Positions 14,767 to 24,561 are shown, numbered from the stretch's first letter. The stretch: 40,921 nucleotides of DNA from a virus (IMGVR_UViG_3300033553_000829:1-40921), one strand, 5' to 3'. The notes: a model not told the origin generated them from the sequence alone. Numbers and translations: made by a program.

Positions 14767-17700
14767 TAGAATACCTTTTCTAATTTATTCATAGCTCGAT
14801 CCACTTTTTTGCTCCACTTTTCATCTCGTTTCTCTGATTTAATCTTATCTTTTCTCATCCGGTCTCGTTGATTGGATACGTCATACGTTTGCAGATTGAC
14901 AAAAAACGATGCTGCTTCCTGAGTAGGGGTGCGAGGCTCAAATACCCGATCAGTTCTACGTGTCTCTTTATCGAGTAGCTTACTCTCCGCTAGGTTGTAC
15001 GCTTTGTCGAGTACGTCAGGGCTAGGGAGAACATTTTGCACAGCATTTTTGACTTGATGGTAGGTTCCCTCTGTACCATCTTTCATGGTAATCGGTTTGC
15101 GAAAGTAGAAGTTATAGTTGGTAGCCGCTCCCAGTATCGTTTGCGGGATTCCGCTTGTGAGCGGTTCGAGAAACGTATTTTCAGGTTGTGCCAGCTGGAT
15201 ATGCGGAACCATAGAGCTCACCCGCAACCCAGTCACCTTATCCCCATCACGAGCTATCGCTACACGCTGAGCATCGAACCCTTTGGGCATAGTCTCATCA
15301 TCATAGGGATCAACCCCAAAGAGCCGATCCAGTCCATACCATCCTGCGGCTATAGCAGCTACACGAGTTGGGTGAGTGCGCAGCTGTTTAATCAGGATCG
15401 GAGTCGAGTAATACGTCCATGACATAAACGGAACCAGTCCGCTATCGCGCAGAGTCAGCGCGAGCTTGGACATCGGTTTTGAGTAGTCCGGGACGATGGT
15501 GTCATTGACATGCTTCATCGCTTCGTCGACATCCATCACGCTCTTAGAGCCATCCGCCCATACTCCATCATTCATTAGCTGTTTGATAGCGGAGAAACGC
15601 ATCACATCATCTTCGCCCTGGTATAGAGCTTTCATCGACTCAGAGACTTTATGAGAGAGCGATCCGGCTTTCGTATCGATGGATGGCGACATGTAGCTTC
15701 TGAGCATCTCATTGAGCTGTGAACGGCCAAACATCTTTTTCTCATCGAGAGACTTCCATAGACTCACATCGCTATTAGCTTCGAGTCGTGAGAGTTCAGC
15801 CGCTTCATCACCGCCCAAGCCACTAACACTCTTAGCTGATAGCTCTTTCCATCTCCCATAACGTCGTGCTGCGATAGTTCCGTCCGTAGCATATTTGATC
15901 GTCTTAAACGGATTAAGCCCCCCCGCTGCTTGCAAGAATACGTTTGATCCAATATTATTGACGTGTGCGGTCGGGTTGTAGATCGTATGGCTCATCTTCA
16001 CCGCTGAGACATAATCATTCCACAGCCGTTTAACATTTCCTTCTTCACCCATCGCATCATTGCTCACACGCTTCAAATCCCCCGCGATAGAGTGATTTAC
16101 CCATTTACCGTTTAGCGCACCGTATCGGCTTCCGCTGAGCTTCTCATAGCCCAACTGTTTCATCACCGCATCGCTGTACTGCCCTTGCTCCATGAGATAT
16201 TTAGCCGGCACGCCTTTAAGCATCTTCCCAAACTCGATCATCTGAGCCAACCGCCCAACCGTCTCAGGGAGACTGTACGCCGCGTTGCGGATCTCTCCCA
16301 TCTCTTTACGCTCTTGAGGTGTCCAGTCACGGCGAAGCTTATACCCACTGTCCGTATCTTTGAGTACCTCTATTTTCCCCTCAGAGACTTTCCCGATCTC
16401 ACCGTTTTTAAGTAACTCTTGATACTCATCCTCGGTAGCATTCCACGTTTTACCGCGCATGTGGATCTTCTCTACGCTAAACTCACCCTTACCGCTCGCC
16501 CAGTCACTCGCCTGTTTGATCTTCGAGGCGTATTTACGGTGGAGATATTGACCTTTCCACTCCTCATACGCCTCTTTAGTGAGAAAGCCCTCATCCACCA
16601 TCTCCTGACCCATACCATCGATTTTAGTGATAAACGTATCCGCAGCACGTTTTAACTCAGGAGTGAGAGCAACTGTTTTATCGCCGCTCATATAGACATA
16701 CATCGCCTCGCATGCTTCACTGGAGAGTTCTGAGAGTTGCAGATGCAGCCGTGCGGCGTTCTCCATCCCCGCATTGGCAGAGCGCAGAGCACCCTCACGG
16801 AGTTTCATATAATCTTCGAGCTTATAAATCTTATGCCCGATCACATAATCGACGAGATCGCTCTTGCTGATCTTTTCCGCTATCTTAGTGATACCGTTCG
16901 CCGTTACCTTATCGACACTCTTGATAGCGACCCTAACCATCCCTTGGATCGTCGCATCGCTCAGATGCTCAGCTTTCCCTGCGAGCTTCGATACCGCACC
17001 GCGCACGCTCTTAGACATCAGCGTACTCACTCCTGCGATACCTGCCAGTGCCATGATCGGATCAAACGTCACATTCCCGTTCTCATCCTCACCCACGCCT
17101 GCGAGCATCCCTCCCCCTTGGACATAGAGAGGCTGACCGTTTTTAGCGATCTCCTCTTTCATCTTCGCATTGACGGGGAAGCTATGGGCTTCGACACCGT
17201 TAGGGAGTGTTTTTTTCTCGACGGTTACGCCCCATTTTTTCGTGTACTTTTTCGCATAGTCTACGAGGATTTTGTCATAAAACCCTTTCATCCCATCCCC
17301 GCCGATATCGAGAGCTTCCCCCTTGATCTCATGGATACCGCTGTGGACTTCATTCTCCATCAGACGTTTAGCCGGTTCTTTCCCGATCAGCGCTTCGAGT
17401 TCACTCTCATCCGCGTTTTTGTACATCACCGATTTACCGTCTTTGTACCCCTCGATGACATGATAATTTTTGTTATAGACGAGACGATCTACACTGTGAC
17501 TCATCGCGTATCGATTCGCCTGAGTAGCACCATCCACCCACGCGACACGATCATATCCCTTAGTCACCGCTTCATCGATGATCTGACGCATACCGAACTC
17601 ATGCCATGTTTTTGACATAGGGGCTTGAGGGACTGCACTAATTGATTGACGTTCAGCATTTATTTTATTGACTAATTCTTCCCCCGCTCCTATTGATTTA

Positions 17701-20700
17701 AGCTCCTTAGCTCTTAACTTCTCTGCTTCGGTAAGCTCTCCACTCCATGACTTTGCATTTAACTCTTGTAGCTCAAGTGCATCTTTTGATAAAGGTTTTG
17801 GTTGTGACTTATATCCCTTCTTCCGCCCATCTTGATGCCAGTCGCTTTGGATCTCTTCAATGAGGAGCGTTTTATCCCCATCGATAATAGTGTCTTGTTT
17901 ACGGGTATGGAGGAGGACGTTTGGCTCACCCCAGTGCGAGGATCGATATAGTGCTTTATCAGAAGATACTAGCATTGTATCCAGTGCAGATTCATTGATT
18001 AAATCTTCTTTCGTTGCAAAACCTTTATGATATACCCACCCCTCTTCACCTTTAGTATCCCATAAATTCCAACTACCATCATCCATCTGCTTAGGTGAAA
18101 GTCCGCGTTTCCACTCAACATCTGCTTCACCTTTGAGTGTTGTCAACTCTTCCCGATAATTTTCCCCACCATTAGTAGAATATCTTTTATATTTTGTATT
18201 TCCAACATCTGTTGGCATTGCTTCTAAATAAGTATTCTTGGCATCAACATCTAATGAATCCCAAACCTCTTTATCGATATCAAAATGTTTTCTTGCCTCT
18301 TCATAATCATTCGTTTTATCGATAGGATTACTTTTTAGTACCTTACTCTCCATCACCGGATTTCCAAACTCCCCCTCGATCTCCGCTTTTGTAATCGACG
18401 TTTTACCCTCTACCGCCTTGGCAATTCCGCTATGAAGAATCTCATCGTCTTTGACCCCGTTGTTTTTGAGGTACTTGATAAACGCTTCACTCTCCATCTT
18501 CGGAGGCATCTTCTCGATGGCTCTTTGTGCGGCAGAGTAAAATCCGCCGGCGGATTTTTGTTGAGTTTGCAATAGCTCATCAGCTTTAGAGTTCATCACT
18601 TTGGACGGTTTCACATCCCCGAATACTCTCCCGGCTGCCTCTTTATTCCCCATAATCGCACGCATAAAATCGATATGATCGTCGTTTAGTTTAAATGTAC
18701 TCTCACGAGTAGCGACCACTCTCCACAAATCAACGAGCCAGTTTTTAAACTTCTCAAAAGCCCCAACCAGTTCATCCGTAGGAGCACTCCCATCGGATAG
18801 ATATTTCACAAACGCTTCGGCAAACGCTTCCTGTCGCGGTTTACCCTCAGCAAAGCTTGCGAATGCTTTATTATACGCCGCACGCTCAATCTCATCGAAC
18901 TGGGATTCGACGATGTGAGCATTCTCGTGGATCAGTGTAGAGAAATCAGCCGACTCGAAAAGACGGATCGTACTTTGCATCTCCCCTTTGGTATTAATAC
19001 CGATTGATACCATCCCCTTAATCAGCTTTTCGTCTTGGAAAAGTTCATCCACTTGACCATTAAGCATCTTCCCATTATGCCCGATGATCTCGATGTCGTC
19101 GTCGCTAAAAATGACATAGTTATGTTGAGTGTTGTCTGAGAGTTTCGTCGTCCATCCCTTCGCTTCTCTATCTGTGATATACGCTTTAGCTTGATTGATG
19201 TCGTGCCACTGAGTCTTTGCATATGGTTCACCATCCGAGGTTAAGAGTTCGACCTTATAGCGTTTTAGATTACGGCTATTCCCATCCACATACTTGATCC
19301 CACGGATACCGTTTTGATGGAGAAAATCTGATGCCGCTTTATCTGATCCTAATTTATCAGTGAGCCCATAATACAAACTCTCCCCATCCCAATCTTGGAG
19401 TTTTACGTTGAGAACACGTTTTTCAGCGATGGCCTTATTCCAGTCAGAAGTATCTAATTTGCCAGCTTTATCGAGCTGATTAAGCTCTTCTTTAAGTTCG
19501 TTGTATCGGATAAAATCAGCTTCGTTGTAGAGTCCCGCTTTTATAAGAGCTTCTTTAATGTCATTGCTTTGTTCTAAGAGTGGCTTATCCCATACTAACA
19601 TTTCAGTATCTTCGGGCTTCAGGTCGACCTTGTAGAGATTGCCTCTATGTATCTCTACTTTTCCACCACCCTCATTGATATGATCGAGTAGTGCTTGACG
19701 TTCAGGGGTCATATTTATTTTATCAATACTGTCTTTTCCTAGCATGCGCAAAAAAAACCGTTCTTGTTCTGTTTTTGGGATGTATTTTTTCCCGTTGATA
19801 TAGAAATCGCTTTCGGGGCTCAGCTTATTGCGATACCAATCTGCCACCTCTTTATCCCCGGCAAAATACAACCCATGCCCATACGCCTGAGCACCTTCGC
19901 CCGTTCCGATCTTTGCCGTAGTGAACTTGTCAACATTATGAGGTGCACCATGATATGCCGCCTGAAACAACCCATCCGCCTCTTCGATATCCGCTTTAAA
20001 CTGAGGATAATCAGAATGACGCATATCTTCGAGATCGTACCCCGTAGATTTCAGCCACTCATCGGTACTCACCCCTTTGGCTTTGGCGATCTCGTCGATC
20101 ACTTTCATATTTGCTTCGGCCATACCCTCACCGAACACCTCGGCCGCTTTTGCTATCTGAACATCGCGCAACGGTGTAGGATCGATTTTGGCATAGAGCG
20201 GGTCACTGTCGAGACGTTCGAGATCCGCTCTGAGCTTCGCCTCGATCTCAGGGGTGATCTTCCCTTTTTCGATCCGTACCACATCCCCTTTTGTGAGAGA
20301 GAAATCATAGTCATAGTTTTGCACGTCGCTCTCAGGGATCACGCTCGTCTCATATCCTCCGCCGTTGTTTTCATGTAACACGGTACGATCTGACTCTCGG
20401 ATAGCCTTGTACTCCGCACTCTTTGCAGAGACATTGCGACGCATCTGTAGGAGTTCGTCATAACGGGGGTGAGCTTGGAGCTCTTCGATGATAGGTTTAG
20501 GGGCGAGTTGCGCTTCGAGTTCTGCCTTGCGGGCTTTCCCCTCTGCGAGAGCTTTTTCGACTCTCTGTGCCTGTTGCTCTTGCGCTTTAGCTTTTGGATC
20601 TTCGGCTATCTCGACGACATTGGTGTCGCCGACATCAGGTTTGGTTGCGACATCGATGTCGTTAGCAGGAGTAGAATCCGCCGGCGGATTACTCTCTACT

Positions 20701-21668
20701 TTCGGCGCACCGTTCTCATCCGCAATCGCTTTGGCTATTGTTTCATCACGCTTAACATTCTTAGGGGTTTCTACTCCCATTGTTGCACTGGAACTTTTGA
20801 TGATATCATCAGCCGCATCGAAAATCTGTTGTTGCCCAGTCGTGAGTGCGCGCATCTCCGCTTTGTATCCTGCAACTCCTCCGACAATGAGCCCAGCCCC
20901 CATCTGTAATCCTGCGGCAAGAGTAGGGTTCTCTTTCTTCCACTTCTTATCCATCGCGGCATCAGTGCCTTCCATTGCTGCAACTGCACCGACCTGACCG
21001 GCAGCATCACCTACAGCGAACGCTCCCCCGGAGATGTTAGCTTTTGCCCCATGCTTAACCATCTCTTTATTCTTAAGTACCTTTCCTGCCACCATTTCAG
21101 CAGCACCCTTTATGCCATGGACAGCTCCACCGCCTATGAATGCAACATCAAGCGTAGTATCTTCCAGCGGTGCATCGCCAAGCAGCTGATTGAGTTTATT
21201 GTCAGTATCCTCTTTTTTATTTTGATCTTCCTCTAGTGCCACTTTCACTTTCGCCGGATCATTGGTGAGCAATCGAGTATCAATCTTTTTAGCCTCCATG
21301 AGATTATCCCATGGGGTGGTTCCTTTTGGTGTTGGCTCTTCGGGTTTGGGTTGTATGGTGGGTTTTGGTTGTGTCTTTTTTGCGGGGATAGGTTGACTAT
21401 TGTCATGCTTTCCGATGATATTTCCAATCGGATCTTTGGCAAACTCATCAACCGCATCCACAACTCGGCTGATCACCCCTTTTGGTGCAGGAGTAGGTAA
21501 AACTTCTTTGAGAAAATTATGATAAACAGTATTTCGCTGATCTTGATCGAGTAATTTGTAGGTATCCGCAGTAGCGAGAGTCTCTTTAAAATGCTCCCTT
21601 GCTACCTTGGTTTGTGCAGTAGGATCAAGCCCTAAAAAAGCATCGCTGCCAAACAACCCTTTGTCCAT
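14766..21668 (-). CDS. giant polyvalent protein (ART and zincin domains)
   Basis: About 2300 residues, the largest gene here. Recognisable parts: Pro/Lys-rich linker near 100-130; Gly/Ala-rich, possibly membrane-active stretches near 180-290; an ADP-ribosyltransferase-like domain from about 575 (AYHGAPHNVDKFTTAKIGTG, AYGHGLYFAGD); a zincin motif HENAH near 917; a long central region; and a C-terminal helical domain of the LPD38 type (about 1800-2200). Such polyvalent proteins are thought to be ejected with phage DNA to modify the host. Two copies of palindrome A lie in frame (NPPAD near 330, KSAGGF near 1041). The start is ATG at 21668 (or 21671) behind GGAG; a conserved late-promoter motif lies 42 bases upstream. 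Confidence 0.75.
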   Translation of the reverse strand: MDKGLFGSDAFLGLDPTAQTKVAREHFKETLATADTYKLLDQDQRNTVYHNFLKEVLPTPAPKGVISRVVDAVDEFAKDPIGNIIGKHDNSQPIPAKKTQPKPTIQPKPEEPTPKGTTPWDNLMEAKKIDTRLLTNDPAKVKVALEEDQNKKEDTDNKLNQLLGDAPLEDTTLDVAFIGGGAVHGIKGAAEMVAGKVLKNKEMVKHGAKANISGGAFAVGDAAGQVGAVAAMEGTDAAMDKKWKKENPTLAAGLQMGAGLIVGGVAGYKAEMRALTTGQQQIFDAADDIIKSSSATMGVETPKNVKRDETIAKAIADENGAPKVESNPPADSTPANDIDVATKPDVGDTNVVEIAEDPKAKAQEQQAQRVEKALAEGKARKAELEAQLAPKPIIEELQAHPRYDELLQMRRNVSAKSAEYKAIRESDRTVLHENNGGGYETSVIPESDVQNYDYDFSLTKGDVVRIEKGKITPEIEAKLRADLERLDSDPLYAKIDPTPLRDVQIAKAAEVFGEGMAEANMKVIDEIAKAKGVSTDEWLKSTGYDLEDMRHSDYPQFKADIEEADGLFQAAYHGAPHNVDKFTTAKIGTGEGAQAYGHGLYFAGDKEVADWYRNKLSPESDFYINGKKYIPKTEQERFFLRMLGKDSIDKINMTPERQALLDHINEGGGKVEIHRGNLYKVDLKPEDTEMLVWDKPLLEQSNDIKEALIKAGLYNEADFIRYNELKEELNQLDKAGKLDTSDWNKAIAEKRVLNVKLQDWDGESLYYGLTDKLGSDKAASDFLHQNGIRGIKYVDGNSRNLKRYKVELLTSDGEPYAKTQWHDINQAKAYITDREAKGWTTKLSDNTQHNYVIFSDDDIEIIGHNGKMLNGQVDELFQDEKLIKGMVSIGINTKGEMQSTIRLFESADFSTLIHENAHIVESQFDEIERAAYNKAFASFAEGKPRQEAFAEAFVKYLSDGSAPTDELVGAFEKFKNWLVDLWRVVATRESTFKLNDDHIDFMRAIMGNKEAAGRVFGDVKPSKVMNSKADELLQTQQKSAGGFYSAAQRAIEKMPPKMESEAFIKYLKNNGVKDDEILHSGIAKAVEGKTSITKAEIEGEFGNPVMESKVLKSNPIDKTNDYEEARKHFDIDKEVWDSLDVDAKNTYLEAMPTDVGNTKYKRYSTNGGENYREELTTLKGEADVEWKRGLSPKQMDDGSWNLWDTKGEEGWVYHKGFATKEDLINESALDTMLVSSDKALYRSSHWGEPNVLLHTRKQDTIIDGDKTLLIEEIQSDWHQDGRKKGYKSQPKPLSKDALELQELNAKSWSGELTEAEKLRAKELKSIGAGEELVNKINAERQSISAVPQAPMSKTWHEFGMRQIIDEAVTKGYDRVAWVDGATQANRYAMSHSVDRLVYNKNYHVIEGYKDGKSVMYKNADESELEALIGKEPAKRLMENEVHSGIHEIKGEALDIGGDGMKGFYDKILVDYAKKYTKKWGVTVEKKTLPNGVEAHSFPVNAKMKEEIAKNGQPLYVQGGGMLAGVGEDENGNVTFDPIMALAGIAGVSTLMSKSVRGAVSKLAGKAEHLSDATIQGMVRVAIKSVDKVTANGITKIAEKISKSDLVDYVIGHKIYKLEDYMKLREGALRSANAGMENAARLHLQLSELSSEACEAMYVYMSGDKTVALTPELKRAADTFITKIDGMGQEMVDEGFLTKEAYEEWKGQYLHRKYASKIKQASDWASGKGEFSVEKIHMRGKTWNATEDEYQELLKNGEIGKVSEGKIEVLKDTDSGYKLRRDWTPQERKEMGEIRNAAYSLPETVGRLAQMIEFGKMLKGVPAKYLMEQGQYSDAVMKQLGYEKLSGSRYGALNGKWVNHSIAGDLKRVSNDAMGEEGNVKRLWNDYVSAVKMSHTIYNPTAHVNNIGSNVFLQAAGGLNPFKTIKYATDGTIAARRYGRWKELSAKSVSGLGGDEAAELSRLEANSDVSLWKSLDEKKMFGRSQLNEMLRSYMSPSIDTKAGSLSHKVSESMKALYQGEDDVMRFSAIKQLMNDGVWADGSKSVMDVDEAMKHVNDTIVPDYSKPMSKLALTLRDSGLVPFMSWTYYSTPILIKQLRTHPTRVAAIAAGWYGLDRLFGVDPYDDETMPKGFDAQRVAIARDGDKVTGLRVSSMVPHIQLAQPENTFLEPLTSGIPQTILGAATNYNFYFRKPITMKDGTEGTYHQVKNAVQNVLPSPDVLDKAYNLAESKLLDKETRRTDRVFEPRTPTQEAASFFVNLQTYDVSNQRDRMRKDKIKSEKRDEKWSKKVDRAMNKLEKVF
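18541..18556. repeat. palindromic repeat A copy 4
   Basis: Perfect AATCCGCCGGCGGATT inside the giant gene, read there as KSAGGF. Confidence 0.85.
20675..20690. repeat. palindromic repeat A copy 5
   Basis: Perfect AATCCGCCGGCGGATT inside the giant gene, read there as NPPAD in a Pro/Ser-rich linker. Confidence 0.85.
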
Positions 21669-21710
21669 CATCAGCTCCAAATTTTTGCTTTGATGATAGG
21701 GTAAAATTAG

Positions 21711-21728
21711 TTTATAAAATAGGGACGT
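21711..21728 (-). promoter_or_regulatory. late promoter motif, copy 1
   Basis: Minus strand ACGTCCCTATTTTATAAA, identical in all 18 bases at 29638 and 35725. It ends 42 bases before the giant gene's start. It includes a TATAAA-like -10, but no TTGACA-like -35 is found at the usual distance, so an activator or dedicated factor may be needed. Confidence 0.65.
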
Positions 21729-21736
21729 AAGGGAGG

Positions 21737-22747
21737 TTACTTATTCAGCAGTCTCCCAATCTCATCATTGAAATTTTTAGTCTTAGGTACTTTTGATGGT
21801 ATAGGCTTAGGTTGGGTGATAAGTGTACCGGATGGGTAGACTGCTTGGTATTGCCCATCTACCTCTTGGAACTTCTTGGGTAATACCCCTTTTTCAACAA
21901 AGATTTTATTGACCTCTATTTGTTGAGTCCCTGTCAAGCTATCATAATCAGGGAGAAGATTTTTCATCCTACCAAGAGCAATATGATTTTGTCGCCCTTG
22001 CACTGTTTTAAGATCACTCGTCCCGTTATCCCCTTTCGTTTCAAACCATTTTTTATGCCTTGTATCCGTAGATACTTTTTCAGGTTCCAATGCAGCACGT
22101 ACATTATTGAGATTGGCAGCACTGGTATTTTGAGCGATCTTGGCCCTGGATTCAGGGATAACTGTTTGCGCTTCGAGTGTGGTCTTTTTGGTCGTCGCCT
22201 CTTTGTAAGCTATCTCGCCCTTCGTCTTCCCAGATTCGAGAGACTCTTTGCGATACCCATCTACCAACCCATCGAAAAGATGGATATTTGCATCTGCCCA
22301 TCCGCCCTCAGATTTAAATTGTGTCCGGGCTTTGGATGCAAGGTCATCAGAGAACTTGCCGGTAGCTGGATCGATAAATGTTTGCGAAGGGACAAGCTGT
22401 TTAAATTTATCCATAAATCCATTATCGGTCTGTTTCTTGACATCGGCTTTCCACTCGATCTCTTTCTTGAGCCCCTCAAGTGTTTTATTTCTTTTTTCCA
22501 GTAAATGGGTCTCTTTTTTACGTGACTGCTCCTCGCCGAAAACAGAGTTCTCATTCTTCTTGGCGATGATAGACTGACTTGCCTCTTCCATCTTTAGCGC
22601 ATTAAGGGCACTAGCAGATTGCTGCGCTTCAGCATCGACAAAAACTTTCCCTATATTTGCTATTCCATTGGCAACCGCACTAACCTCACTACCGTCAGGC
22701 ATGGCCAATGCTGCTATTTGTGGGTTGAACTGTGATGAGTCTCTCAT
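21737..22747 (-). CDS. putative internal virion protein
   Basis: A 336-residue, highly charged, helical protein (KKNENSVFGEEQSRKKETHL LEKRNK and similar) with a Gly/Ala-rich start (ANGIANIGKVFVDAEAQQSA). No family recognised. Its position directly before the giant polyvalent gene and its coiled-coil character suggest a virion or ejection protein; this is inferred from context. The ATG follows AAGGGGAT, the ribosome binding site used by many late genes here. Confidence 0.6.
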   Translation of the reverse strand: MRDSSQFNPQIAALAMPDGSEVSAVANGIANIGKVFVDAEAQQSASALNALKMEEASQSIIAKKNENSVFGEEQSRKKETHLLEKRNKTLEGLKKEIEWKADVKKQTDNGFMDKFKQLVPSQTFIDPATGKFSDDLASKARTQFKSEGGWADANIHLFDGLVDGYRKESLESGKTKGEIAYKEATTKKTTLEAQTVIPESRAKIAQNTSAANLNNVRAALEPEKVSTDTRHKKWFETKGDNGTSDLKTVQGRQNHIALGRMKNLLPDYDSLTGTQQIEVNKIFVEKGVLPKKFQEVDGQYQAVYPSGTLITQPKPIPSKVPKTKNFNDEIGRLLNK

Positions 22748-22756
22748 AATATCCCC

Positions 22757-22999
22757 TTAGTTTGCTGGAGCTGTTATTTTATTTAATATTGATCCGGCCT
22801 GATCCACATCAGTATAATTATGCGTATGCTGCGCCAGTGTATTAGACAGTGCCGTTATTTGATCTGATTGATCCGAAATCTGTTGTTGCATTGATGTCAA
22901 GGTGCTCAAAATAGAGCTTACATCACCATTGGCCAACTCTGCCATATTCTGAGCTTTTCGCGCCTTAGTAAAAGATACAAGATCAATTTTTCGTTTCAC
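22757..22999 (-). CDS. small coiled-coil protein
   Basis: An 80-residue protein: a basic start (MKRKIDLVSFTKARKAQN), then a Gln/Ser-rich amphipathic helix (LSTLTSMQQQISDQSDQITA LS). The GTG start overlaps the stop of the outer-spanin gene (GTGA). Probably a minor virion protein; function not recognised. Confidence 0.55.
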   Translation of the reverse strand: MKRKIDLVSFTKARKAQNMAELANGDVSSILSTLTSMQQQISDQSDQITALSNTLAQHTHNYTDVDQAGSILNKITAPAN

Positions 23000-23259
23000 T
23001 GATAGGCCTTGATATTCACATTCTGCATAGCAAAAGATTCACTCACTACAACGAAGTTGTACGTAGCAATACCAATAATGCACTCATACTCATGAGGCTT
23101 ACACCAATCTTTAGCGTTTAATGCATCAGGGAATGGTGTCGTTGCTATCTCTGACTTCTGTTTTACCTTGACGATCTGCGGCTGTGATTGTGCGGTTGAA
23201 CACCCCACGAAAATCAAACTCATACAACTTAGCCATACTGCTATTACAATCCGTTTCAT
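22996..23259 (-). CDS. outer-membrane spanin subunit (Rz1-like)
   Basis: An 87-residue lipoprotein: signal MKRIVIAVWLSCMSLIFVGC with the lipobox Cys at residue 20. Its first 134 bases overlap, in another frame, the 3' part of the inner-spanin gene, the classic Rz/Rz1 arrangement. Spanins fuse inner and outer membranes in the last step of lysis of Gram-negative hosts. The mature part carries several further Cys (DWCKPHEYEC), unusual for a short o-spanin. Confidence 0.75.
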   Translation of the reverse strand: MKRIVIAVWLSCMSLIFVGCSTAQSQPQIVKVKQKSEIATTPFPDALNAKDWCKPHEYECIIGIATYNFVVVSESFAMQNVNIKAYQ

Positions 23260-23560
23260 TACTCTCTCTCCATTGATAAATTGTGTGGTAGATCGGTTTT
23301 AGTTCCGTTCGGATCTTTTCAATCTGTAGGGGGATTTGATCCACCTTTTTTTCATCGACGGCGCTTACCTCTGCCGCGACGTTTTGGGCTAGAAGTAGGT
23401 TCTCTTTTGCTTGTATTGTTGCTTGCAATTCCTTCTTCTTCCCCTCCAGTATCGGTATCACCGAGAATTTGAGGTATAAGACCCACAACCCCAACATCAC
23501 GATCACTGCTATCAGCCCCATTATTATCCATGTTTTGATCTGCTCCGTTATCTTGAACAT
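23126..23560 (-). CDS. inner-membrane spanin subunit (Rz-like)
   Basis: A 144-residue protein with one N-terminal membrane anchor (about 12-34, WIIMGLIAVIVMLGLWVLYL) and a long periplasmic coiled coil (GKKKELQATIQAKENLLLAQ NV...). This is the topology of an i-spanin. It starts inside the holin-like gene and overlaps the o-spanin gene at its end, each in a different frame. AAGGGG precedes the ATG. Confidence 0.75.
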   Translation of the reverse strand: MFKITEQIKTWIIMGLIAVIVMLGLWVLYLKFSVIPILEGKKKELQATIQAKENLLLAQNVAAEVSAVDEKKVDQIPLQIEKIRTELKPIYHTIYQWRESNETDCNSSMAKLYEFDFRGVFNRTITAADRQGKTEVRDSNDTIP

Positions 23561-23768
23561 TCTTTTTTACCCCTTTTATCGGTTTTGTTGTAATAAATCG
23601 CATCATCACCATTACCGCAGGAAAAGAAATAGCAAACGCTAACCCTGCATCGGTATTGGTATGAGACGCGATGGCCGTTTTAACTTCCTCCATATGAAGC
23701 GTTACCTGTGCGAGGGCTTCCATGGCCATCGCCACTAGGATAGTTTTTGATAGATACCACTTTTTCAT
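23352..23768 (-). CDS. holin-like membrane protein
   Basis: A 138-residue protein: hydrophobic segments at about 9-22 and 41-58, then a polar tail ending in KRRGRGKRRR. Small size, two membrane segments, a strongly basic tail and a place right after the endolysin fit a holin. The C-terminal half overlaps the i-spanin gene in another frame, which probably explains its low-complexity sequence. The ATG overlaps the endolysin stop (ATGA). A second holin candidate is the gene at 24307. Confidence 0.55.
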   Translation of the reverse strand: MKKWYLSKTILVAMAMEALAQVTLHMEEVKTAIASHTNTDAGLAFAISFPAVMVMMRFITTKPIKGVKKNVQDNGADQNMDNNGADSSDRDVGVVGLIPQILGDTDTGGEEEGIASNNTSKREPTSSPKRRGRGKRRR

Positions 23769-24310
23769 GCGTATAGCTCCTTTAACTCTTCAATACTCAC
23801 TCTCACAAAATGGTGTGTTGCATCTTTTAGCTTGAGCTTACGTCGGTTATCCCCTGCGATGTATCCGATATGTACCCACCCGTTTGGAAAATGCTCCGCT
23901 ATGATCTCTCCAAACTCTTTGAGATTATGATACGCCCACTCCAACATCTCCATAAGAGAACCACCATCAAGCCGTTCAATGTCTCCACCGCCTCCAGTGG
24001 GATGAAACCCTACTGTTGACCCTCCGATATCCTTGTGGGTATTGAGCTCAATGCAGCGGAACCACGATTCAAGATGCAATGCTCCGAATCGATTACGTAA
24101 TGGCTGAAGCACGTTTTGTGCAAACGCTTCGGCACGCTTCCACTCTATTTCTGTAGGGATATTTTCAATCCCATGCTTTACTGCAATCTTAGACTGTACC
24201 ACCTCACCATAATAAAAATTAGGCGCTCCGGGGATCTGAGCATTTAGATCACGCCCATAATTAACATTTGGTAGGACTTTCCATCTTACATGTTGATCTG
24301 ATCGTATCAT
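23765..24310 (-). CDS. endolysin, M15-family peptidase
   Basis: A 181-residue zinc peptidase expected to cut peptidoglycan cross-peptides. Seen: the zinc ligands of family M15, His103 and Asp110 (GFHPTGGGGDIE, H-x6-D) and His147 in GWVHIGY. No signal peptide, so release would depend on the holin. It overlaps neighbours by 4 bases on both sides and sits in the lysis cassette. Confidence 0.82.
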   Translation of the reverse strand: MIRSDQHVRWKVLPNVNYGRDLNAQIPGAPNFYYGEVVQSKIAVKHGIENIPTEIEWKRAEAFAQNVLQPLRNRFGALHLESWFRCIELNTHKDIGGSTVGFHPTGGGGDIERLDGGSLMEMLEWAYHNLKEFGEIIAEHFPNGWVHIGYIAGDNRRKLKLKDATHHFVRVSIEELKELYA

Positions 24311-24561
24311 TTATCCGCCTTTCGATCAAGCTTGTCACTAATTTGGTCAAGCTTTGCAAATAGCGCCTCTTTGAGTTTGTCCTGGTCTGACCTTTTGACA
24401 TAATCACCCGCAACTAATACCTCAATCCCTTGAATCTTAGTTGCGAGCTTTGACAAATCAACCTCTTGCTCCTTCATACCCGCACGGATATCTCGATAGA
24501 GTATCCCCCCTAAAAATGAAACTACTACGAATAGCCCATTCGCTACTTGCTGCCAATCCAT
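24307..24561 (-). CDS. small membrane protein, holin/XhlA-like
   Basis: An 84-residue protein from the ATG at 24561: one membrane segment (about 8-24, GLFVVVSFLGGILY), then a charged coiled coil (LSKLATKIQGIEVL, LKEALFAKLDQISDKLDRKA). This is the layout of XhlA-like or accessory holin proteins. GTG starts at 24564 and 24570 are also in frame, but GGAG is best placed for the ATG. It is immediately upstream of the endolysin. Confidence 0.55.
   Translation of the reverse strand: MDWQQVANGLFVVVSFLGGILYRDIRAGMKEQEVDLSKLATKIQGIEVLVAGDYVKRSDQDKLKEALFAKLDQISDKLDRKADK

Noticed and set aside
16737-17615. Long plus-strand open frame antisense to the giant gene
   Set aside because: It has atypical His/Arg-rich composition, no recognisable domain and lies fully opposite a clear coding frame.
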